Part shown: piece by piece, positions 1 to 5,745 of the stretch
Layout of the letters: every line of letters begins with the position of its first letter
Numbering within the stretch: the first letter of the stretch is position 1
Assembly: GCA_031549925.1 (NCBI GenBank)
Contig: JAVBPA010000071.1
Span: forward strand, 1-6,453
DNA length: 6,453 bases
Direction: 5' to 3'
Origin: JAVBPA01 sp031549925
GTDB taxonomy: Bacteria > Bacillota > Clostridia > Oscillospirales > CAG-272
Position numbers and translations under genes: made by a program
Notes under the pieces: generated by a model
The model's input: only the letters and a program-made list of their open reading frames with translations
What the model was told of the DNA's origin: nothing
Database searches by the model: none

Positions 1-683
1 TGTTCTGTAGCCATAACTGGTATAAAAATTGAATTTTCATCTTCTTTTATGCGATGTTTTATATCATATACATAAATCATAACGAAAACAGCCGAGAACA
101 GTATCATTGTTGAAACTATTATATTAGCTCCGCGTTTATTAATTGCAAACAAAGGCAAATTATTACTTTTTTTACTTTTTATTTCGTGGGTAATATTTTC
201 AATTTTTATTACCCCGCCAGAAAACGAAGCATTTATAAATACCGTATCGCAGCCGTGTTCGAACATTGATGTATATTTTTGTATTGTTCCGCATGAATCG
301 TAATATATTTCTCCGTATACAGTATTTATATTATCAGGTTTAATAAAAAAATGCAGAATCAACTGATATATTTCTTTATCTTCGGGATTTATTTTATAAG
401 GCTTTAAATGTGTGTAAAATTTGGGGGAGATAGAATCCGAAGCATTAAAACATATATCATCAGAATATAATCTAAAATAAGGTATTTGAGGTTTTGATTT
501 TTTTGCCGCGTATAATATATCCTCATAAAGCATTATATCTTCTGTTGCCATTTGAATATTTTCTTCATTTATTAAATAAATACCTGTTTGGTTAGTTATA
601 TACGGCAAACTGTTTAATTTGAATTTTTGTTTTGAATACCTGTCATATTCAGGAATTTTCATTTTAGGAAAATTGTCGTTCAC
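1..683 (-). CDS. Unknown protein with one predicted transmembrane segment (partial, C-terminus outside window)
   Basis: This minus-strand frame is open from about 683 to the left edge, giving about 227 codons with no stop; the C-terminal end is missing. I do not recognise the family. The start is either GTG at 683-681 or ATG at 662-660, seven codons further in. An in-frame TAA lies a few codons upstream of the GTG, and neither start has a strong ribosome binding site. GTG is kept as the longer option, at a plausible distance (about 40 bases) from the promoter on the same strand. Counting from the ATG, residues 1-175 form a polar, Tyr/Asn/Ile-rich region without a signal peptide. Residues about 180-198 (IIVSTMILFSAVFVMIYVY) form one hydrophobic helix, followed by a charged stretch (KHRIKEDE). 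That layout suggests a membrane-anchored protein with a sizeable N-terminal domain; the topology is uncertain because basic residues flank both sides of the helix. It is divergent from the activase gene, so no functional link is implied. Confidence 0.72.
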   Translation of the reverse strand, partial: MNDNFPKMKIPEYDRYSKQKFKLNSLPYITNQTGIYLINEENIQMATEDIMLYEDILYAAKKSKPQIPYFRLYSDDICFNASDSISPKFYTHLKPYKINPEDKEIYQLILHFFIKPDNINTVYGEIYYDSCGTIQKYTSMFEHGCDTVFINASFSGGVIKIENITHEIKSKKSNNLPLFAINKRGANIIVSTMILFSAVFVMIYVYDIKHRIKEDENSIFIPVMATE

Positions 684-729
684 TTGATTACCGTTTATTT
701 ATTTAAAATGTTTTTAATTATTTATATAA

Positions 730-757
730 AGTATAACATATAATTAACAAAAATCAA
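730..757 (-). promoter_or_regulatory. Promoter for the left-hand minus-strand gene
   Basis: Read on the minus strand, TTGATT (757-752) is a -35 element, followed by a 16-base spacer and TATACT (735-730) as the -10. A TG one base upstream of the -10 (738-737) makes it an extended -10. The start of transcription would fall near 723, leaving a leader of about 40 bases before the GTG start at 683. It is seen in sequence only; no expression evidence is available. Confidence 0.6.
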
Positions 758-785
758 CTGTTTATTTCCGCTATTATTGATTTTT
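749..785. repeat. 9-bp inverted repeat spanning the two divergent -35 elements
   Basis: AAAAATCAA at 749-757 and TTGATTTTT at 777-785 are exact reverse complements separated by 19 bases. Each arm contains the -35 hexamer of one of two divergent promoters. The symmetry may simply reflect two identical -35 elements in T-rich DNA, or it may be a binding site for a regulator acting on both promoters. Confidence 0.4.
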
Positions 786-805
786 TTGCCTCAAAGTGTT
801 ATAAT
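777..805 (+). promoter_or_regulatory. Promoter for the radical-SAM activase gene
   Basis: TTGATT (777-782) is a -35 element, separated by exactly 17 bases from a perfect TATAAT -10 (800-805). A TG at 797-798 makes this an extended -10. Transcription would start near 812, giving an unusually long AT-rich leader of about 165 bases before the start at 978. A weaker possible alternative lies closer to the gene: TATAAT at 876-881 without a convincing -35. Confidence 0.62.
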
Positions 806-811
806 CTATCG

Positions 812-977
812 AAAATTGATTATTAAATTATTATTTTTGATAAAACAATTTTTACTAAATCAAAAACATTCCAAATATAATTATAGATTGTATTTGCTTT
901 TGTTATGGAAATTTTATTTATAAAATGAATTATTTTAAAATTAGTTTTTAATATAACGAGATATAATTCGGAGGGAA
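812..977 (+). other. Long AT-rich 5' leader of the activase gene
   Basis: This is the predicted untranslated leader between the extended -10 promoter and the activase start. It is almost devoid of G and C, so no riboswitch-like stem structure is evident. It contains further TTGAT/ATCAA words (816-820, 837-841, 859-863) and ends with GGAGGG (970-975), the ribosome binding site. Two tiny ATG frames (905-928 with 7 codons, 925-951 with 8 codons) have no ribosome binding sites and are not considered genes. Confidence 0.35.
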
Positions 978-1886
978 ATGATTTTTGTGGAAGGTACAAT
1001 TTTTAATATACAGAGGTTTTCTATTCATGACGGACCGGGTATACGCACGACAGTATTTTTAAAAGGCTGTAATTTGCATTGTTTCTGGTGTCATAATCCG
1101 GAATCGTTATCTTCATCATTCCAAATACAATATTTTCCTCAAAAATGTATCGGATGCGGAAAATGCGTTCAATTGTGTAAAAATAACGCTCATGCTATAC
1201 CGGAGGGAGTTCATTTATACGAGCGGAATAAATGTGTTAATTGCGGAATGTGTGCTGAGTTTTGTTATGCGGAAGCACTTATTTTATGCGGTAAAAAATA
1301 TACTCCCGAAGAAACTTTGAATGTTATAAAAAAAGATATTCATTTTTATACGGATGGGGGAGGAGTTACATTTTCCGGCGGCGAACCTTTGCTTCAGAAT
1401 GAATTTTTATACCAAACGATAAAACTTTGTTTCGATAACAAAATAAATACAGCGGTTGATACAGCCGGCTGCGTAGCGTGGGAAAATTTTGAAAGTATTT
1501 TACCTTACACAGATTTGTTTTTATTTGATATTAAACATTGCAGTTCTGATATGTATAAAAAATATACGGGAGCGGATATAAAAATTATAACTGATAATTT
1601 AAAAAATCTTCTCGCCGCAGGCAAGGATGTTTGGGTTAGAATTCCGGTAATTCCTACATTCAACGACGACTGTAACACAATAAAAGGTATTTGTGATTTG
1701 ATTTACGAAATTCAATGTGCAGCTGATAATAAAATAAAAAAATTGGAATTTATGCCTTTTCACAAAATTGCTAAAGGGAAATATGAAAGTCTTAATTATA
1801 AATATAAAGCAGCTGAGTTTTCTGTTCCTGATCCTCAATTGATAAAAACTTTTTATGAAATCGCAAACGAAATAATAAATAAATAA
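978..1886 (+). CDS. Glycyl-radical enzyme activating protein (radical SAM, two extra ferredoxin clusters)
   Basis: This is a radical-SAM activase of the pyruvate formate-lyase-activating (PflA-like) family. Such proteins cleave S-adenosylmethionine and abstract hydrogen from a glycine of a partner glycyl radical enzyme, in the cytoplasm under anaerobic conditions. The N-terminal motif FSIHDGPGIRTTVFLKGC leads into the radical-SAM triad C31-x3-C35-x2-C38. Two inserted ferredoxin motifs follow: C57/C60/C63/C67 and C86/C89/C92/C96. GGGVTFSGGEPLLQ (127-140) is the SAM-binding GGE region, DTAGCVAW (161-168) and LFLFDIKH (180-187) are family blocks, and FHKIAKGKYESL (261-272) is near the C-terminus. 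At 302 residues it is full length. The start is uncertain: the ATG is only 2-3 bases from GGAGGG (970-975), while an in-frame GTG at 987 is 11-12 bases away and would give the usual family N-terminus (xEGTIFNIQ). The partner enzyme is not in this window, so the substrate class (formate-lyase, diol dehydratase, choline lyase, decarboxylase and so on) cannot be assigned. Confidence 0.95.
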   Translation: MIFVEGTIFNIQRFSIHDGPGIRTTVFLKGCNLHCFWCHNPESLSSSFQIQYFPQKCIGCGKCVQLCKNNAHAIPEGVHLYERNKCVNCGMCAEFCYAEALILCGKKYTPEETLNVIKKDIHFYTDGGGVTFSGGEPLLQNEFLYQTIKLCFDNKINTAVDTAGCVAWENFESILPYTDLFLFDIKHCSSDMYKKYTGADIKIITDNLKNLLAAGKDVWVRIPVIPTFNDDCNTIKGICDLIYEIQCAADNKIKKLEFMPFHKIAKGKYESLNYKYKAAEFSVPDPQLIKTFYEIANEIINK

Positions 1887-1898
1887 ATTATTACATTA

Positions 1899-1915
1899 TT
1901 ATTACAAAGTAATAA
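1899..1915. repeat. Perfect 7-bp inverted repeat upstream of the ABC promoter (candidate operator)
   Basis: TTATTAC (1899-1905) and GTAATAA (1909-1915) are exact inverted copies around an AAA loop; a third, direct copy of TTATTAC lies at 1888-1894. The palindrome ends six bases before the -35 of the ABC promoter, where an activator or repressor could bind. It could also be a weak RNA hairpin after the activase stop codon, but it has one G-C pair and no following T-run, so it is a poor intrinsic terminator. Confidence 0.4.
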
Positions 1916-1920
1916 ATATA

Positions 1921-1949
1921 TTGACATTTATAATAAATTTTGATATCAT
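1921..1949 (+). promoter_or_regulatory. Strong promoter for the ABC exporter operon
   Basis: A perfect -35 TTGACA (1921-1926) is followed by a 17-base spacer and TATCAT (1944-1949, five of six matches to TATAAT). A TG at 1941-1942 makes it an extended -10. Transcription would begin near 1956, about 50 bases before the first ABC gene. It is the best promoter match in the window and argues that the exporter is transcribed independently of the activase. Confidence 0.75.
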
Positions 1950-1989
1950 TTTTGAGTCCGTCGCGAAATACCGAAATTTATTATGTTAT

Positions 1990-1998
1990 GAGGTGATC
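1990..1998 (+). promoter_or_regulatory. Extended ribosome binding site of the first ABC gene
   Basis: GAGGTGATC matches the complement of the 16S rRNA 3' end over nine bases, ending seven bases before the ATG at 2006. This supports the chosen start and suggests efficient translation. Confidence 0.65.
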
Positions 1999-2005
1999 TT
2001 AAGTA

Positions 2006-3859
2006 ATGAGAAAAAACGGAGCGGTTAAGCTTATTGTAACGTTCATAAACGGAAGTGTCCATTACTTTGTAATAGCTGTAATATCCAGTATGATGATGAC
2101 TTTACTTGACGGGTTTATACCTCAAATAATTCGATTCGCAGCGGATAGCCTTATCTATGGCTCTGATCCGAAATTACCGGATTTTATTTTACAGATTATA
2201 CAAAGGCTGGGCGGAATAACTTATCTGCGCAGCCATTTTTATATAATAGCGGCGGCTATTATAATTTTGGCTTTTGTATCCGGAATATTCAGATTTTTAA
2301 ATTATTCAAATATGTCAGCAGGAAGCGAAAGTTTTACGGCAAATACCCGCAATCTTTTATTTCGTAAAATTAATAGGCTTCCTTTTTCATGGCATTCGGC
2401 AAATAATACGGGCGATATAATACAGCGTTGTTCTTCTGATGTGGAAACTGTCCGGCAATTTGTATCACAACAATTATTCGGAGTTATGAGAATTGTATTT
2501 ATAGCTTTTTATGCAATTTTTTTAATGTATTCAATGAACACCGTGGTAGCCACTGTCGCTGTCGCTTGTATTCCGGTAGCGTTTACATATTCTTTTTTAT
2601 TCCATTTAAAAATCCATAAAAAATTTAAAGAAGCAGATGAAACGGAAGGTGTTCTTTCAACCGTTACGCAGGAAAATTTAACCGGTATGCGCGTTGTCAA
2701 GGCTTTTGGGGGAGAAGAATACGAAAGGAAAAAATTCGATAAAGCAAACGAAAAATATACTACATTATGGACGGAATTCGGATTTATCATAAGTATATTT
2801 TGGGGAACTTCTGATCTTGTAGCTTGTTTGCAAATGTTTTTTGTAATATTTGCATGTATAATTCAATCTTCTTTGGGAAATTTGACAGCCGGTGAATGTA
2901 TAGCGTTTATTTCGTATAATATTATGCTTTCATGGCCGATACGTTCGCTTGGAAGAATTGTTTCTGATATGAGCAAAACAGGAGTTGCAATAGAACGTTT
3001 AAATTATATAATGGATTCTGAAACAGAGGATGACAGCGGACTTGAAGACGTTGATTTTTCAGGTGATATATCATTTGAAAACGTAAAATTCGGTTATAAC
3101 GAAAAAGATATATTAAAAGGTGTCTCTTTTAACATAAAGGGAGGAAGCACGTTCGGAATAACCGGGGGAACAGGATGCGGTAAATCGACGCTTGTTCAGC
3201 TTTTATGCCGAATTAATTATCTGGCTCCAGATAAGGGTAAAATAAAAATAGGCGGTGTTGATATAAATGAAATTAAACTTTCATCTCTTCGCAAAAATGT
3301 TTCAATTATATTGCAGGAACCGTTTTTATTTTCAAAAACAATCGGTGAAAATATCGCTCTTTCAGAAGATAATGTAACAGAGGTAGATATAACGGCAAGC
3401 GCCCGCGCCGCTTGTATCGATGAAACGATAAATAAATTCTCATTAGGATATAACACAATAGTAGGTGAACGCGGAGTTACTCTTTCAGGCGGTCAAAAGC
3501 AAAGAGTCGCAATTGCACGTACACTTTTAAAGAAATCTCCCGTAGTTATATTTGATGATTCTTTATCTGCTGTCGATACCGAAACTGATTCTAAAATACG
3601 GGCGGAACTGAAAAAAAATAAAAACGGTACAACAATTATTATTTCGCACCGTATTACATCATTGATGGGTGCAGATATGATTTTGGTACTTGATAACGGT
3701 GTTGTTGAAGAAATCGGAACGCATGAAAAATTGCTGGAGCTTAACGGCCGGTACAGACATATATACGATATACAGCAGTCCGGAGCGGCTGAAGCCGCAA
3801 ATCTTTCAACACAAACAAATGCTCAAAACGGAGAGGAAGTGAAATGTACTGTTGGATAA
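2006..3859 (+). CDS. ABC exporter half-transporter, degenerate-site subunit (permease-ATPase fusion)
   Basis: This 617-residue half-transporter of the type IV ABC exporter fold probably forms a heterodimer with the next gene product and uses ATP to export an unknown substrate across the cytoplasmic membrane. The N-terminal membrane domain (about 1-335) has six hydrophobic segments, near 18-40, 78-97, 157-176, 179-200, 258-287 and 291-312. The ATPase domain has A-loop Tyr364, Walker A GGTGCGKST (387-395), Q-loop Gln437, the VGERG X-loop (486-490), a perfect LSGGQ signature (493-497), Walker B VVIFD (513-517), D-loop SAVD (521-524) and H-loop His548. The residue after Walker B is Asp518 instead of the catalytic Glu, so this Walker A/B pair should build the non-hydrolysing site. 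The C-terminal tail after about 590 is polar and Ala/Asn/Gln-rich. It is the first gene of a two-gene operon and overlaps the next by eight bases. Lipid or peptide export are alternatives to multidrug export; the sequence does not decide. Confidence 0.95.
   Translation: MRKNGAVKLIVTFINGSVHYFVIAVISSMMMTLLDGFIPQIIRFAADSLIYGSDPKLPDFILQIIQRLGGITYLRSHFYIIAAAIIILAFVSGIFRFLNYSNMSAGSESFTANTRNLLFRKINRLPFSWHSANNTGDIIQRCSSDVETVRQFVSQQLFGVMRIVFIAFYAIFLMYSMNTVVATVAVACIPVAFTYSFLFHLKIHKKFKEADETEGVLSTVTQENLTGMRVVKAFGGEEYERKKFDKANEKYTTLWTEFGFIISIFWGTSDLVACLQMFFVIFACIIQSSLGNLTAGECIAFISYNIMLSWPIRSLGRIVSDMSKTGVAIERLNYIMDSETEDDSGLEDVDFSGDISFENVKFGYNEKDILKGVSFNIKGGSTFGITGGTGCGKSTLVQLLCRINYLAPDKGKIKIGGVDINEIKLSSLRKNVSIILQEPFLFSKTIGENIALSEDNVTEVDITASARAACIDETINKFSLGYNTIVGERGVTLSGGQKQRVAIARTLLKKSPVVIFDDSLSAVDTETDSKIRAELKKNKNGTTIIISHRITSLMGADMILVLDNGVVEEIGTHEKLLELNGRYRHIYDIQQSGAAEAANLSTQTNAQNGEEVKCTVG
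3830..3836 (+). promoter_or_regulatory. Ribosome binding site inside the end of the first ABC gene
   Basis: GGAGAGG at 3830-3836 is a purine-rich binding site near the second ABC gene. It lies 15 bases before the assigned TTG start (3852), which is long. It is an ideal seven bases before an ATG at 3844 that is out of frame and reads only six codons before a TAA (3862-3864). The in-frame start is thus weakly supported by spacing and may depend on coupling or re-initiation. Confidence 0.5.
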
Positions 3860-5711
3860 TATAAATTTAGAAGATTTTAATAAAAAAGCGGACGCAGAGC
3901 TTAAAAAATTACCGTTTTTCGGTATACCAACTATAGCACCGCATATTAGAAAACATGGCTTAATGATGCTCGGTATTATTATATTTTTATTTATAACTAC
4001 TGTTTGTGATATAATATTACCTCTGTTTCAGCGTTATGTTATAAATAATATGTTAGGTGTTGAAAATGTAGATAATTTGACAATTTTCTCAGTTTTATAT
4101 ATTATAGTTATTGTTTTTCAAACAACAGCTACTACGATCTGGCTGTATTTGACATGTAAAGCAGAAGTGGCAATTAGCCGTGATCTAAAAAAAGAAGCAT
4201 TTGACCATGTACAGACCTTGTCATTTTCATATTTTAATGTTACTCCGGTAGGTTATATACATTCGAGAATATTAAGCGATCCTCAAAGAATCTCACAAAT
4301 ATTCGCATGGGGATTAGTGGATTCTTTTTATTCTATTATTTATATAATCGGTTCCACAGTGGTTATGCTGCTATTAAACTGGAAGCTTACATTGTTAACT
4401 TTTGTTATTATGCCTGTTTTGATCTTGGTTTCCGTTTTTTTTGAAAAAAAATTGACTGACGGTAATAAAAAAGTGCGTGAGATGAACTCACGCATTACGG
4501 CAAGTATTAACGAAGGTATAAGCGGTGTAAAAACAACAAAAACGCTTGTTATCGAAGAAAAAATGTCCCGTGAATATGAAAATCTTACTTCAAATATGAA
4601 GCGGACATCAATTGCTGTGGCAAGATACAGATCAGCATTTATCGCAATTGTTGTTTTTTGCTGTTATATAACTGTTTCCTTAATGCTTTGGTACGGAGGT
4701 AATCTGGCTGTAGAACGTATCATCGAAATCGGAACATTATCCGTTTTTACAACATACGCATTAGGTATGATGGATCCTATACAGAATCTAGCCGGAGTAA
4801 TAGCCGAAGCTTTTGGAATTAAAGTGAACATCGGACGTTTGATAAAATTGCTTGAAACAAAATCCGGAGTCGTTGACAGCGATGAAGTAATTTTAAAATA
4901 CGGCGATGATTTTAATCCTAAAAAAGAAAACTGGGAAACTATCAACGGAGATATCGAATTCAAGGAAGTGGATTTTAAATATCCGGACGGCGACGAATAT
5001 ATACTGGAAAATTTTAATTTATCAGTTCCGGCTAAGACAACTGTAGCTATAGTGGGAGAAACCGGAGCAGGGAAGTCTACCCTTGTAAATCTGATATGCC
5101 GCTTTTTTGAACCGGTCAAAGGAAATATTTTTATCGACGGAACCGATTACCGTGAAAGATCACAATTATGGCTCCATTCAAAAATCGGTTATGTCTTGCA
5201 AACTCCTCATTTGTTTTCCGGAACTATAAGAGAAAATCTCGAATACGGAATACACGATGAAATTAAAACTGATGAAAAATTAATGGAAGCAATTAACAAG
5301 GTTTCGGCGGGATATATCATAGAACGTTTGGAGCAAGGTCTGGACAACGACGTCGGCGAAGGAGGGAATACTCTTTCCACCGGTGAAAAGCAGCTTATTT
5401 CATTCGCCCGTGCCATATTAGCCGACCCCGCTATATTCATACTTGACGAAGCTACTTCATCTGTAGATACAATGACCGAAAAAGCTATATCGGAGGCTAC
5501 AAAAACTCTTCTTTCCGGAAGAACATCATTTATTATAGCGCACAGATTATCGACTATCAGGCAAGCTGATATAATATTGGTAGTTGATAACGGTAAAATA
5601 GTCGAACGCGGTACGCACGAAGAATTAATGTTGAGCGGAGGAGCATACCGTAATTTATATTTAAGACAATTTGAAGAAGAAAAGGCAGCATTAAGCGTTG
5701 ATTTTAATTAA
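3852..5711 (+). CDS. ABC exporter half-transporter, catalytic-site subunit (permease-ATPase fusion)
   Basis: This is the 619-residue partner of the preceding half-transporter. A cytoplasmic N-terminal stretch (1-37) precedes six predicted membrane segments, near 38-60, 77-100, 154-175, 178-197, 262-283 and 292-310. The ATPase domain has Walker A GETGAGKST (402-410), Q-loop Gln450, the VGEGG X-loop (501-505), Walker B IFILD with catalytic Glu533, D-loop SSVD (536-539) and H-loop His564. Its signature is LSTGE (508-512) instead of LSGGQ. Combined with the other subunit, its Walker A/B pair plus the partner's LSGGQ should form the active ATP site, while its LSTGE faces the partner's Asp518 site. 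This is the TM287/288-like asymmetric arrangement. The start is TTG at 3852, overlapping the upstream gene by eight bases. CTG at 3849 is the only other near-start codon before an in-frame TGA (3840-3842), and the first internal ATG lies at residue 38, at the edge of helix 1. Translation is probably coupled to the upstream gene. Confidence 0.93.
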   Translation: MDNINLEDFNKKADAELKKLPFFGIPTIAPHIRKHGLMMLGIIIFLFITTVCDIILPLFQRYVINNMLGVENVDNLTIFSVLYIIVIVFQTTATTIWLYLTCKAEVAISRDLKKEAFDHVQTLSFSYFNVTPVGYIHSRILSDPQRISQIFAWGLVDSFYSIIYIIGSTVVMLLLNWKLTLLTFVIMPVLILVSVFFEKKLTDGNKKVREMNSRITASINEGISGVKTTKTLVIEEKMSREYENLTSNMKRTSIAVARYRSAFIAIVVFCCYITVSLMLWYGGNLAVERIIEIGTLSVFTTYALGMMDPIQNLAGVIAEAFGIKVNIGRLIKLLETKSGVVDSDEVILKYGDDFNPKKENWETINGDIEFKEVDFKYPDGDEYILENFNLSVPAKTTVAIVGETGAGKSTLVNLICRFFEPVKGNIFIDGTDYRERSQLWLHSKIGYVLQTPHLFSGTIRENLEYGIHDEIKTDEKLMEAINKVSAGYIIERLEQGLDNDVGEGGNTLSTGEKQLISFARAILADPAIFILDEATSSVDTMTEKAISEATKTLLSGRTSFIIAHRLSTIRQADIILVVDNGKIVERGTHEELMLSGGAYRNLYLRQFEEEKAALSVDFN

Positions 5712-5745
5712 GATTTTTCAAATTATATTTTTATTTGTAAATATT

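Noticed and set aside
905..951. Tiny leader peptides of 7 and 8 codons before the activase
   Set aside because: No ribosome binding site and AT-rich chance codons; nothing supports translation.
1888..1915. Intrinsic terminator after the activase
   Set aside because: The 7-bp palindrome is nearly all A-T and is not followed by a run of T; it is kept as a candidate operator instead.
4664..5119. Minus-strand open frame of 151 codons inside the second ABC gene, and similar shorter ones at 1599-1838, 2509-2790, 3217-3456 and 5207-5440
   Set aside because: They lie wholly antisense to well-supported genes with conserved motifs, have no recognisable domains, and are expected antisense shadows.
5712..5745. 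Possible bidirectional terminator between the convergent ABC operon and the right-hand gene
   Set aside because: TTTTCAAAT (5715-5723) and ATTTGTAAA (5733-5741) form only a short A/T stem with one mismatch and no clear T-run after it on either strand; too weak to annotate.
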